This document shows, one piece after another, positions 37,401 through 48,715 of a DNA stretch of 64,000 bases. The stretch comes from Nannochloropsis oceanica. Taxonomy: Eukaryota; Sar; Eustigmatophyceae; Eustigmatales; Monodopsidaceae. The notes under the pieces are model-generated. The model did not search any database. It saw nothing but the letters and a program-made list of their open reading frames with translations, and was not told the DNA's origin. Each line of letters starts with the position of its first letter. Within the stretch, counting starts at the first letter, position 1. The position numbers and the translations under genes were made by a program. The stretch spans positions 631,235-695,234 of the forward strand of contig CP038119.1 of NCBI GenBank assembly GCA_004519485.1, in the 5' to 3' direction.

Positions 37401-40008
37401 TCCCTCCCTTTCCTCCCTTCCCTCCCTTCCCTTCCCCCCTCACCTTCAACGAATTGAGAAACAGCAGAGAATTGTCCGACAGGTGCCACGCCGGGTCCAC
37501 GCCAAACGGATAGACTTGCGCGAAATCTCCATAAGGATGAAGGGCCACCGCCTTGCCGCCCTCCTGATTGAGCAAGCGAGGAGGGAGGGAGGGAGGAAGG
37601 GAGGGAGGAAGGGAGGGAGGGAGGGGTTCGTGAGATGGCTATCCGTCAAATCCCGCCCCGTTCTCCCTCCCTCCCTCCCTCCCTCCCTCCCTCCCTCCCT
37701 CCCTCCCTCCCTCCCTCCCTCCCTCCCTCCCTACCTACCTACCTCCACGCCTGCAAAACTCCAGCGGGAGCCAAAGAAGTTGAGGGCCAGGGCAAAATAG
37801 TCGTTGTAAATCATGCCCGAATAAAAGGCGAACAAACCCATGAGTAGAATCATGTAGCGCGCGGGGTACAGGGCCTGGGGAGGGGGGGGAGGGAGGGAGG
37901 GGGGGAGGGAGGGAGGGAGGATGAGCAAGAAAATGAGACCCGTGCTTGAACTTCATGTTATTATCTCGGCTGACGAGGGCCTGGTGTCCGTCCCTCCCTC
38001 CCTCCCTCCCTCCCTCCCTCCCTCCCTCCCTCCCTCCTCACCCCAAGGGCGCCTGGATTGCGAGATTCCGCCTTGGCCTGCGTGACCACCAGATAGACTC
38101 CCATACAGAAGAGGAGGAAACCGTGGCCCATGTCGCCGTACCTGTCGGCGGGCGNNNNNNNNNNNNNNNNNNNNNNNNNNNNNNNNNNNNNNNNNNNNNN
38201 NNNNNNNNNNNNNNNNNNNNNNNNNNNNNNNNNNNNNNNNNNNNNNNNNNNNNNCCTCTCCCTCCCCTCCCCATCTTCTTCACCCTTGGTCGCGAGGAAA
38301 AGCATCCGTTCAAAACGCGGCCTATCCTCTTCATTCACCACCCCTGCCAAAAACGAGAAACGCATGTCCTTATCAATGGCCGAGGAGGGCGCCGCCGTCC
38401 CAGCCCGGCCGGCCTCGGCGTTGAGGAGGGGCTGGAGGGAGGGACCGGGGGAAACCGAGGGAGGGAGGGAGGGAGGGAGGGAGTCTCAGAAACGATGCAT
38501 GGCATGGTTTTCTTTCGAGAAATCCATATTTTCCTGTCATACTAACCAATAACCTCAGGCGGTTCCTCCCCTCCCTCCCTCCCTCCCTCCCTCCCTCCCT
38601 CCCTCCCTCCCTCCCTCCCTACTGTATTTACCCGGGCCGTATCCGCCTGCCCTTCCCCCGAGCGGCCCGCGCGAGTTTTGGCCGCCTCCTCCTTCTCCAA
38701 CTGCCGAGGAGCGTCCGAAGCGAAGAGCTTCTGCACCTTTTGAAGCACCTCTTGAAACTCCACCTGCGCGCCAAGATAGGGAAGAAGGGAGGGAGGGAGG
38801 GAGGGAGGGAGGGAGGGAGGGAGGGAGGGAGGGAGGGAGGGAGGGGGGGGAGGGAAGGTGTCGGTCGTCGCTAAGTGGGAAGGATGAGATGGGTTTTTAG
38901 TACGCAATACGTTCCCTCCCTCCCTCCTTCCTTCCCTCCCTTCTTCCCTCCCTCCCTACCTTCTCGTTGTACTCGCGCGTGATTTTCTCCCCGAAATTGT
39001 TCAACTCCAGAAGCTGTTGCTCATGATCTTCCAACTAGAGAAGGAGAAGGAGACGAAGGAGGAGTCGAAAGAGAGGAGGAGAAGGAGAAGAGGAGAAGGA
39101 GAAGAGGAGGAGAAGAAAGAGAAGGAGATTGAGTGGGTGAGTCAGACGACGACGACGACCACGACCACCATTTGAAGGAGGGAGGGAGGGAAGGAGGGAG
39201 GGCAGGAGAAAGGGAAGAAGCGAAGGAGGAAGACCTCGTCTTTTGTCTCTTCTTACCTGCTGCTCGAGCTGCTCAAGCACGTAAGCCCCTGAGCGTTTCT
39301 CCTTGGCATCCCCTTGAGATTCCGCCAGAAATCTTTGGTACCCGCCCGGGACCTGATTTGAAAACAATTGGGCATGAGAGAGGGCAGTACGGAGAGACGG
39401 TGAATGGGAGTGAGCGAGCACGACTGATTGAGTCAGTGATGGGCGGCAGGTAATACACCGTGTCTCGAAACATGACCCCGATCCTCCCTCCCTCCCTCCC
39501 TCCCTCCCTCCCTCCCTCCCTCCCTACCTCGGTGTCCAACCCGAATTTGCCGATTTCGGTGCGAATGTACCGGAGCTTTCGCTCCAGCTCGTCGCACCGC
39601 TTGATGTACGAGACATAGCGGCGCTGGAATGCGACTTGCTCGTGGTTCAGCTGTGTGGAATGGAAGAGGGAGGGAGGGAGGGAGGGAGGGAGGGAGAGGT
39701 GTGGAAGAGGGGTAAGTCGTCGTCCGGTCTTGAAAGCGACAGTCACTAAAACGCAAGCAAAACAAGCACACCCATCACCTCCACGTATAAATCTCTTCAC
39801 CACCGAGCTACTTGTGCACGCATGGGAGCCCTGTCCCAGGCCGTCCAGCCCTCCCAACCCTCCCTCCCTCCCTCCCTCCCTTCCCACGTACATCCGTAAA
39901 TTGGATGATCCCCAACATGCCCAAGTCATTAACCGCCCCGTGCGCTGCGTCCTCGTTTACAATCAAGGAGACGTACTCCATCTCTTCGGAGCGAAACCAT
40001 TTCGCCAT
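34454..40008 (-). CDS. V-type H+-ATPase V0 subunit a (assembly gap inside)
   Basis: Membrane stator subunit a (Vph1/Stv1 family) that forms the proton half-channels of the vacuolar ATPase. Exons before the gap (-): 39892-40008, 39528-39650, 39257-39352, 38960-39034, 38632-38763 and 38431 to the gap (240 residues, [17 protein letters not shown] to [11 protein letters not shown]). Exons after it: 38042-38141, 37743-37874, 37444-37563, 37107-37249, 36839-36932, 36361-36509, 36112-36214, 35802-35876, 35484-35610, 35192-35319, 34910-34991, 34662-34759 and 34454-34519 (about 472 residues, [11 protein letters not shown] to KKVVLT). The essential TM7 Arg is in [15 protein letters not shown]. By comparison with the family, roughly 200 residues are hidden by the gap. 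Nearly every intron has GGGA repeats at its donor end and TCCC repeats at its acceptor end. A His-rich linker ([13 protein letters not shown]) is present. Confidence 0.93.
34851..35800. repeat. Dense (GGGA)n/(TCCC)n tracts in V-ATPase introns
   Basis: Long tetranucleotide tracts alternate with short exons: TCCC at about 34855-34907, GGGA at 35003-35044, TCCC at 35110-35188, GGGA at 35338-35380, and GGGA at 35611-35703 and 35739-35795. Read in the gene's own direction, GGGA follows donors and TCCC precedes acceptors. Confidence 0.9.
37663..37732. repeat. (TCCC)n tract, V-ATPase intron donor side
   Basis: About 70 bp of TCCC on the plus strand followed by a short CTAC run. In the sense strand of the gene it is GTAG then GGGA, starting right after the donor of the exon at 37743-37874. 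Confidence 0.9.
38155..38254. other. Assembly gap (100 N)
   Basis: Exactly 100 N bases, a usual placeholder for a gap of unknown size, flanked by exon sequence of the V-ATPase gene on both sides. The missing protein segment cannot fit in 100 bp. Confidence 0.98.
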
Positions 40009-41335
40009 GCTTCCTGTGGCTGCTGCGGCTGGTCAGGCTGGCAGGGGCAAGACACACGAATCTCGTCGTCCGTTTTCTCCTTCCTCAAGCGTGTGTCGTC
40101 GTCCTCCTCCTCCTGGTGATGGTGATAGGGACACGAGCTCTCCTATCCCCCACACACACGCACACCGTCGTCCAACAACAGGAGAAGATGCCTGCACTTG
40201 TGAGACAAGAGAGGGTGAGAGGGTGTACGGGAATTGAGTAAGAATGCTAGGGAGAGTGCGTGCGTCCTGCACGATTCGGTAGTAGGCAACCACCGCCCGC
40301 AATCTCTGCCACAGGTAAAACAGAGACCCGCTGCGGCAACGCTCACCAAAAGCAAGCACACTAATTGAGTATATGTGTGCATCTGCTTGCAGTGGTGGGT
40401 GGGAGCGGGGATGAGATCCCGCGGTCTTATGTTGATATTGAAATTATTCTTGCTTGCTTCACGGCGACCGTGCCAAAAAGCGATCGATCTGTTCTCAAAT
40501 GCCAGAAAACAAGTATGCCACACCCTCACCCACTCGTTTTGTGTCTCTAGGTTGTTAAAATCATCCTGACGGGCAGGGTAACCTGGGTCGTGAAAATATT
40601 ATGTAATCAAGCTCTCCTAGAGGGTAAGCTGCCACTCCCTGAATTTATTTCCGACGGTCACAGCACGTCCGTGTGGAGAGGGTGTGTGCCCTCGTCCCGG
40701 CTCATTTCCCGAAGAGCCCATTTAAAGTACGGCAATGGACAGTAAGAGAGCATTTGGTAGTTGGAATGTAGGTCTGAGATCCACCAAATAATTACCAGCT
40801 GAACCAAAACACTCTCCTCCTACCTCCCCACCCCATTGCCATATGTGCTGTGCACTAATCTCTGTTCGCCGTGTATGGCCTTTCACGGTATTTTGCCTCC
40901 TTCGAGTATTATTTCCTATCCCGTAGTGCAGTCGGTTGTCGTCGATTTGAACGCATTGGCATTGCTTGCCTTCCTACGGAAACATTCTCTCCTCCTCCCC
41001 TCATCTCCTCTCCCCAATAAAGTGGACACTCGCATGTACTTCGTCAAATAACACTGTCAATAAAGGCCAATAATAACGCAGTATTTTCTTGTATCAGTTG
41101 CTCTTAATTCCTGTATTGTGTCCCCTTCTTCACTTTTCCCGTCTAGATGACAGCGGAGGGGGGATTCGCACGCTCATCCCGTCCCTTCTCTTTTCATGAC
41201 TTTGACAAAATTTTGTTTCCCTCGTTTCCTCTCGTTGAAGCTGTGCTGCACAATATTACATTGCTTTTCCATAGGGGCTTGGGCGGTAGCTACAGAAAGA
41301 AGGTTAGAGGGTTGTGTAGAGTCCCAGGGGAGCGG

Positions 41336-41421
41336 GAGGAGGAGGAGGAGGAGGAGGAGGAGGAGGAGGAGGAGGAGGAGGAGGAGGAGGAGGAGGAGGA
41401 GGAGGAGGAGGAGGAGGAGGA
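41336..41421. repeat. (AGG)n microsatellite
   Basis: About 28 uninterrupted AGG units. Confidence 0.95.
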
Positions 41422-42331
41422 CGGAGGGGTGGGTGGAAAGAGATACGATCTTCAATAAATAATGAATTGCGCATATTTCTGGGTGGTGCAGAAGATGGCG
41501 CAGGTGAAGGCGCTGAGGCAGCTGGACCTACATATTTTGTTTCGGACCGACAAAGTTAAATTACGACGTCCTTTTGCGGGTGCTGGAAGTCGTGACGCGT
41601 ACCTATTTTTGTGCTGCTGCTGCTGTCACTGCGATAACTGGTCCTTGATTATCCAGGTGTAAAAAATATGATTCGCAATCTATTTCTATTGTTTGTTCTC
41701 TTGGTTCATTTGATTTCTTTTCTTTTTTTAACGCCGTGAGACTGGGCTGGGCCTTCGTAAATTTCTGGCCCAGCTGCTCCGAAAGTCATGCAATGGGAAA
41801 CGATGTGCCAATATGAGCAACCATCGTCTTAATGTGGAAAAGGATTTCATGTTGTGTCTTAAAAACATACAAAGGCAAATATGATGTCAAGGTGTGGCCG
41901 CACACCATAACCTCCTCCCTATCCTCTTGTCCACGCCATCGCCCGCACCAAACTATAAAGGATCCTACGAGTGACCATAATACAATTTCAACTTTGACGG
42001 TACCCTCCTACTTGCACTTAGCAGTGTAGACGCCGTTATTTGCCTATTTTAATCGTCAAGCAGACAGGCTGCACAATAATATGCTCGATGAAAAAGAAAA
42101 CAAACATGGGCCTAGTTGTTTGAGTCTGAGGTTTGGCCTTCATGAATAAAAACTAAGCCACATCATCAAGAATGCCCCTCGATTCTCACAGCAGGACCCG
42201 GTAAGCGCTGCTCATTACGCCATGCGCCCCTCTTTCTATAAGCCTCGGCAGTGCCCACCTCGTAATCAATTTCGATGCATCATCTGCATGAAAAAAATGG
42301 TTCTGGTCGCCCTGAGTTAGTCCGCGACTAA

Positions 42332-42399
42332 CTATTTCAGGGCAATCAGCACATCTGTGACTTGACTATTTCTGGGCAACCAGCACATCTGTGACTTGA
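42332..42399. repeat. 34-bp tandem duplication upstream of the kinase
   Basis: Two direct 34-bp units (42332-42365 and 42366-42399) differ at two positions and share the core CAGCACATCTGTGACTTGA. They end 41 bp before the start codon of the kinase gene, so they lie in its promoter or 5' UTR. Confidence 0.85.
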
Positions 42400-42440
42400 T
42401 TCATATATCTACCACCTACAAACCCTCCGATAGGCCCGGA

Positions 42441-43802
42441 ATGGGTAAATACGTGATAGAAGGCAAGGTAGGCGAAGGCACTTTCAGCGACGTTCTCCGG
42501 GTACAGCATACCTGTGATGGAACCTTTCACGCCATGAAATGCTTAAAAAGCAAGATTGCCTCCGTCAGTCAAGTGAAGAATTTACGGGAAGTTCAAGCGT
42601 TGAGGCGGCTGACTCCTCATCCCCACATAGTCGCCTGGCAAGACATCATTTTCGAGGAGGCCACCGGCCGCCTCGCCCTCGTTTTTGAGCTCCTTGACGC
42701 CAATCTCTACGAGCTCATTCGCGGCCGCCGCTTCCCCCTCGCGGCCGATGCTGTCCGTACATACACCCATCAGCTACTGCAAGCCTTGCAGTACATGCAC
42801 GCACGGGGCATCTTCCACCGCGACATTAAGCCTGAAAATGTGTTGGTGGAAAAAAGGACGCAAACAATTAAGCTCGCCGATTTTGGTTCTTGCCGCGGGA
42901 TTCATTCCTCGCCTCCGTACACTGAGTACATTTCTACACGCTGGTACCGATCCCCGGAATGTCTCTTGTCCAATGGGAGGTATGGGCCTCCGATGGACAT
43001 GTGGGGAGTGGGCTGTGTAATGTTTGAAATGAGCACGCTGCGGCCTTTGTTTTGCGGGGACGATGACATTGACCAATTGAATCGCATTCACAAAGTGTTG
43101 GGTACGCCACCCACTGAGTTGCTGCAGGCGATGCGTCATAGGGGACAGAAAGGAGGGGACCAGGCGGAGGGGGAGGATTGGACGGGAGGGAGGAAGGATA
43201 CGTATATGGAGAAAGAGCACCGCTTGCTGGTCTTCCTGCCGACGCAGCGAGGGACGGGGTTGGATACCTTACTTCCGTCCACACACACCTCTGTGGAGTA
43301 TTTGGACGTGTTGCGGCGAACGTTGGCGTATGACCAACAGTCGAGGCTGTCAGCCAAGGACGCCTTGCGGCATGCGTTCTTTCGTGACTTACTCCAGACA
43401 ATCCCATCTAAGTCCACGCTCCCTCCACCAAGCGCCATTACCACAACCGTGAAAATGACAGCCATATCCCCGCCTTTAGCGACATTGGCCAATCCTCCAG
43501 GGAACCTCCCGGGCGCAGCTTTCCCCATCGTCACCAGCATTCGCAAGATGAGAGGTAACAAGCAGAGCAAGAAGCCTCGGGCTAAGGACGGTCAGTGCTT
43601 GCCTTTAGTTGTGGATACCTCTGTCTCTTTCGCCGCCGCCAAAGTCACTGTGGAGGCCAAGCGTAAAAAGGTGGGAAAAACTTGCGGAATGTTAGGGATA
43701 AGGGAGCAAGTGCAGCTGCGCAAGTCGATGCGTTGCTTGCCGCCGCGTGGACTGGTCGCCAAGCCGCTCTCATTCTGGCGGGGAAAGCCGCAGCAGGGGT
43801 AG
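42441..43802 (+). CDS. MOK/LF4-type protein kinase (RCK family)
   Basis: Intronless Ser/Thr kinase of 453 residues, related to MOK/MAK/ICK, the kinases that set flagellar length in other organisms (LF4 in Chlamydomonas). The first ATG gives MGKYVIEGKVGEGTFSDVL. The Gly-loop is at 11-18, the ATP-binding Lys is K33 (HAMK), the catalytic loop is HRDIKPEN (126-133), the metal-binding motif is DFG (147-149), and the activation loop is YTEYISTRWYRSPE with the TEY dual-phosphorylation motif (161-163) typical of MOK. All catalytic residues are present, so it should be active. The region after the kinase core (from about residue 330) is basic and not conserved. It is one of few intronless genes here and lacks GGGA repeats. 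Confidence 0.88.
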   Translation: MGKYVIEGKVGEGTFSDVLRVQHTCDGTFHAMKCLKSKIASVSQVKNLREVQALRRLTPHPHIVAWQDIIFEEATGRLALVFELLDANLYELIRGRRFPLAADAVRTYTHQLLQALQYMHARGIFHRDIKPENVLVEKRTQTIKLADFGSCRGIHSSPPYTEYISTRWYRSPECLLSNGRYGPPMDMWGVGCVMFEMSTLRPLFCGDDDIDQLNRIHKVLGTPPTELLQAMRHRGQKGGDQAEGEDWTGGRKDTYMEKEHRLLVFLPTQRGTGLDTLLPSTHTSVEYLDVLRRTLAYDQQSRLSAKDALRHAFFRDLLQTIPSKSTLPPPSAITTTVKMTAISPPLATLANPPGNLPGAAFPIVTSIRKMRGNKQSKKPRAKDGQCLPLVVDTSVSFAAAKVTVEAKRKKVGKTCGMLGIREQVQLRKSMRCLPPRGLVAKPLSFWRGKPQQG

Positions 43803-44545
43803 TAAATAGCGCACAATCGTCCTTATAAAAATAGTAGTGAAAACAAACTCACATGTATTGAAAGAAGTGGATGTTTTTGTAACATCCTTGAGAAAGACCA
43901 CCACTTCCAACGCGAGCGAACAGACCTCTGCTAGGCTCCGTTTTTTCGCCGCTCTGTCGTCTTCCCACTCGATATTTGTTTAGCTTCATGCTTCCATGTA
44001 TGCACTGTGACATAATTTCGTCTTTCTCCTTTGTCGGTCTCAAATGCTGCTTTGTAAGTCCAGTGAATGCATGTTATGGACAATCGCGGCTATTTTTAAC
44101 GCCGTTTCAGCCGTTGCAGGCCCATCCCATCTCCTCTCGCATTGGCACGCTCTCGTTCACTCGTTCCATTTCCTCCGCTTGTCTTGAGACCTAAGCTCAA
44201 TGATGGTAAGCCCCATAGTGCGAGTCATCAAGTAGAACCACCAGAGCCACCTCACCAGGGTTGAGTCTGGGGAGCAAGCGCGACACCGCGCGCGTGTGAA
44301 GGGGAGAACGTGTGTCGCATACTGCGAGGTCAACGGATGGTAGCTAGAAGGTATCCAAGCTTTTTATACTCATGGGATCCTCTAGTAAAACACCATACGA
44401 TCACACCACATCACTCACAGACACGCTTCTAACATCCTCATGGTTGGAACACACTGTTTTCACGCCTCATTCCTCAATTCCCTTCTTTCCTCCCCTCCAC
44501 CCCGACAGAAAAGTAAAACACCTCCCCCTCCATCACGCAAGCGTC
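43803..44545. other. Intergenic region
   Basis: 743 bp holding the kinase 3' UTR and the promoter of the next gene. Nothing else was recognised. Confidence 0.6.
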
Positions 44546-46327
44546 ATGGCATATAAGGCCATTGCTGCTTCCTCCTTAATGTTAGGCATCGCCCAGGGCC
44601 ACATTTTCTCAAACTGGAACACCCGCACTGCCACGACCGCCAACAAGATCGTGGAGATCCCTGCCTCGGGTGGGACGCGCCCCGTGGCCGCCTTTGGCAT
44701 TGCAACAGGCAATGTAAGTACTAAACAAATATAATACAAGGGCACTAGCCTTCTTTTCATATGTGAGTTATGATGGCAACGCGGTCAAAGGGGGAAGTGC
44801 GGGCGGAGAGAGGCAAACGGGAAGGAGGGAGGGCTGCCATATCATACTTTTTGGGGGGAAATGGGGGGAAGGCGAGGAGCGGGAAAGGGGAGGGAGGCGA
44901 ATGGGAACAAAGGCCACCAATGTTGTGCAGCACGATAAGTGATGCTTTCTTTCATTTCCATCAGGGGCTCGCATGTGTGTTCTTTCCTGAGAAGCGAATT
45001 ACGTACCGAAGGAGGGCAGGCATGATTCCCCCTCGCTCTTCCGCCTTATGTAACCTAGATTTACCCGCATTCTCCCTCCCTCCTTCCCTCCCTCCTACCT
45101 TCCTTCCTTCAAGTACGATGCTGCAACCACCGTGGATTTCAAAGCGGATGCGACCTTGAGCAGTGGGATGTACATCAAGGGGTACGCCGTCTCCAAGGCC
45201 AAGCACGACGAGTTCGTTGCTGCGTGCCCTCAGACCGCGGGCGAGCTGGTCTCAGTCTATGAATGGGGTTATGGCCCATGTGACGCTTTCATGAGCTCTC
45301 TCAAGACACAGGCCACGACCTTCCAGGCTGGGACGACACCGAAGGAGGCAGGGGGGTCTACGGTCAAAGCGGCCTTCTCCCTTTCGGAGCCTTTGGACGG
45401 GGTATACGTTCTGTTCGAGAATCTGATGGGCCAGCCTGTCACCTTCTCCAACGCAGAATTCTCCCTTGAGAACGTTGCGGAGCCTGTCAAGGCAGGAGAG
45501 GACTTGGTCTTCCCTGCTGCGACTGTGCACATGTCGGCAGCGGTGGTGAAGCTGGCCGACGAGACGCCTACAGAGAAAACGATGGTGTCGTTCAAGGCCC
45601 AAGGGACGGCCGTTGAGGGCGCCAAATCCACGGCGATGATGGTGGTGAACAAGGAGCAGATGACCCCTGCACGCTTGGGATGCACCTTTGGGTTCTACTT
45701 CGGCTGGTTCAAGAGGAACACGGCCGGACAAAACGTGTGCAAACAGGCAGATTTTACCTACACCATGGACGGGGACATCCTCAAGCTGACGGGGTAAGCA
45801 AGCTTTCCTTTCCTCCCTCCCCTCCTCCCTTCCCTCCTTTCCTTCATTTCCCTGTTGGTGTCTAGTTGACCTTACTCTTTACAACGCTTTCCCCTCCCCC
45901 TGTCCCCCTCCTATCCCCCTTCTTCCTCAGTGTGATCAAGGCCGTTACCCCCCAGGATCTGGCGGGTGATATCCTTGCAGACCCTTCCATCACCCTCTTC
46001 CAGGGCGATGCTGACTACACGTTTGAGGCGGAAGCCCATGGAGCGGATAGTATATTCGTTGTTATCCCCAATAGGCTGGACACTCCGATTAGCGTAGAGG
46101 ATCTTTCTGTCTCTTACGAGGCTGCTGACCTTATGTCGCATTTGATGGAGGACCCGAGCACCATTTGGAAGAGTGGCCCGGTGGCGGGTGTGTGCATTGC
46201 GGCGCTTGTCGTGTTATTCTCCTGCATGGCAGCCGCATACTGCCTGGGCAAGCGCAAGGCGGCACTGATGGTGAAGAAAGCGGAGGAGAAGGCGGAGAGG
46301 AAGCAGCAGGGCAATGCCCTGGTTTAA
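44546..46327 (+). CDS. Type I membrane protein of unknown family
   Basis: Three exons, 44546-44713, 45114-45793 and 45931-46327, give 414 residues. The start MAYKAIAASSLMLGIAQG is a signal peptide; upstream in-frame codons lack this feature. The long luminal or extracellular part has few Cys residues (for example GYGPCDAF and ARLGCTFGFYFGWF) and two similar-looking beta-rich halves. Near the end, VAGVCIAALVVLFSCMAAAY is a single transmembrane helix, followed by a Lys/Glu-rich tail of about 30 residues (KAEEKAERKQQ) facing the cytosol. The topology fits a surface or endomembrane receptor-like or structural protein. No domain was recognised. The splice sites are standard and exon 2 carries most of the protein. 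Confidence 0.75.
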
Positions 46328-47068
46328 GTTAAGGGAATAGGTTTGCGTGTTTTTTTTTGTTGAAGGGAGGAGGCTGGGAGATGGAAAGAGATGGATCAGT
46401 GAGAGATGAGAGATAGTAAGGAGTGTGGTCAGGAGAAGAGACAATGGGAATTTGAGAGGGGAAAGGAACGTGGTGACAGATGAGGGATGGAGGGAGGGGG
46501 AGGGAAGGAGGAGGTGAGCCCTTGAGCTCGGTCATTACCTTGAAAGGGTTTAAGAGGAGTAAGTGGAGACGGAGGGGAAAAGATCAATGGGAAGAGAAGA
46601 GTGTATAGAGATTTCCTGTGTTACGCACGCCACCGACAAGGATGACAGCGATGTTCGTAGTAGTACAGACCATGTCACGGGAAAAGTAAGAGGACAATTT
46701 TTAGAAGAACTACCACCTGCATGGGTCGCAAAGCTAGTGATACAGCAGTGACTTCTATCTTATTCTGGTACAGAATTGTGAGCCATTTGTTTTGTTTAGG
46801 TGCTTGACCCTCCGTTGTGCACGGTGCGGGAGCATCGAAGCATGGCCCATTTCAGTCTTTCGATTCTCTGGTGACAACGCAAGCAAGGCGCGTGAGCGCG
46901 TGCGTTGTACGAAAGTTGTGTCAGTCTCATGTGTCTGACCCTGTACACTCATTAAGTTGCACACGTGCAAACTTTTACAACAACACAGGTCAGTCGTAGG
47001 GGTGAGGAGGTTTTGGCTTGAGCCTTATAGTCGAAACGCGTCGTCGTGCAAGACCACATCCCCTGCCC
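46328..47068. other. Intergenic region
   Basis: 741 bp with a purine-rich 3' flank of the membrane-protein gene and the promoter of the FAS1-LHC gene. No gene seen. Confidence 0.6.
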
Positions 47069-48715
47069 ATGACCGTAAGCCTCCTTGTCCTCGCTCTCAC
47101 AATGACAACAAGCACCATGACCGCCGCCGCGTTTCTTTTGCCCCTACCTACCTACCCCGTCCCTGCTTGTGGTGGTGCCGTTGTCCACGGGCTCTTTGCT
47201 TCGTCCTCCTCCTCTCCCTCTACACCACCATCACCCCAAGCGGACCTCGTCACCACCCTGGCCGCAGACGGACGCTTCACTCGCCTCGTGCCCCTCCTCA
47301 AGACCGCGGGACTCGACATAACCCTCCGATCGCCCGGGCCCTGGACCTTGCTGGCTCCCACAGATGCGGCCTTGGACGACATTGGCACGAACCTCACCCT
47401 TTCCATGGCGGCGCGGGAGCCGCGGCGACATCTGGCGCCGCTGTTGTCCTACCACATCATTCCAGGTAAGGAAAAGTAGTCGAGTTATGGGGGGGGGGAG
47501 AGAGAGAAGGAGAAGGAGAATGAGATGGACAAATTATGGGAACGAGTGAGAGAAGCCGTTCAGGCTAGGCTCTGGGTGAAGCACACTTGCATCATCCTCA
47601 AGGCCACGTGTCCGCTCGCCCTCCTTCTCGCCTTCAAGTTACCAATCCCTCATTCCTGCATAAACCAAAGAACAAGCCCCTTTATTCCAAAGTGCTTATG
47701 AATGATTTCCTTTTTTTCCTTCTTTCAAACAGGCAAGGCCATGGGCCTGACGGAGCTAGTGGCCGCTGGTGACACCCGCTCTAGAATCAAGGTGGGTTCA
47801 GGGAATGAGGGAGGGAGGGAGGGAGGGATGAAGGAAGGGAGAAGAGAAAAATGTAAATAGCGGCAGAATAGATGGAAATGATAAGGCACACAATCGCACC
47901 CTCAATAACCTCCTTAATCCTTTTCTTTTTCGCCCCCTTCCATCCCCTCCCAAATCATCACCAAACGGTTGAATCAGACACTAGAACGCAGCGGCCTCTC
48001 CATTGCTGTCTACGGCGGAACCATTCTGATCGATGAGGCCCGCGTCACCGAGTGGGGCAACGAAGCCAGCAACGGCGTCATTCACGTTCTGGATAGCCTC
48101 CTCCTTCCCTGCCTCCCTGCGGATTTCAATCCCTACGAGTCTGCCGAAGCCGCGGCTGAGGGTCCAGTGTTGGGCGTTACGCCCCCCCTCGGTCTCTGGG
48201 ACCCGTTGGGGTTATGGAAGGACGAAGACAAAGACACGCAAACCCGGTTCCGAAAAGCTGAGATAAAGCATGCGCGCTTGGCTATGCTGGCATCAGTGGG
48301 CGTGTTAGGGCAAGAGGCGTTGTTGTCTGGTCATCCCCCCGCACTGAGCGCTCTCTTGAAAATGGGTGAAGAACATTCTGCTGCTACCGCTGCTATGACC
48401 TCAGCGACGAGCTCATTGTCGCCTCTTTTACCGATAGCTGTTGCGTTTCTTCCCGGGGTTATCTATGAAGTGTACTTCAATCTTGTTAAGGCTGGGAGGG
48501 AGGAGAGGTCGGTATTGGGGCAGAAAGAGGAAGCCCTCACGCGAATCCTTCGGCAAGAATCGCCCGACTTCGAGGAGGAGCGGGAGACAAAGCGTCAAGA
48601 GGTAGCATTGGGAAACAAAGAGTTAAATAATGGGCGGTTGGCTATGATGGCGGTGGTGGGGATGCTAGCCCAGGAGCTGGTGACGGGAAGGGGAATCTGG
48701 GACTGGGGGAGCTAG
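47069..48715 (+). CDS. Fasciclin (FAS1) domain fused to a light-harvesting (LHC) protein
   Basis: Three exons, 47069-47465, 47733-47791 and 47978-48715, give 397 residues. The leader MTVSLLVLALTMTTS ends in TAAAFLLP (residues 18-25), matching the signal peptide plus ASAFAP site of heterokont plastid proteins. Residues about 58-197 form a FAS1 domain: WTLLAPTDAALDDI is the H1 box, SYHIIPG follows, and NGVIHVLDSLLLP is the H2 box. Residues about 224-396 form a three-helix LHC: helix 1 with EIKHARLAML (247-256), a middle hydrophobic helix (LLPIAVAFLPGVIYEVY), and helix 3 with ELNNGRLAMMAVVGM (367-381). Both outer helices have the Glu and Arg that bind chlorophyll and pair the helices. The end of FAS1 and the whole LHC are in one uninterrupted exon, so the fusion is not a modelling artefact. 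FAS1 is an adhesion domain; here it would probably face the thylakoid lumen or stroma. Its role is unknown. Confidence 0.88.

Larger units (their letters stand above)
40009..42440. other. Intergenic region without a supported gene
   Basis: About 2.4 kb. The left end is the V-ATPase promoter and the right end is the promoter of the MOK-type kinase. It holds a long AGG array (41336-41421) and a 34-bp tandem duplication (42332-42399). Open frames are short and featureless; the Glu-rich frame over the AGG array is an effect of the repeat. Confidence 0.6.

Noticed and set aside
41147-41458. Glu-rich protein over the AGG array
   Set aside because: The reading frame is open only because of the microsatellite; flanking codons look random.
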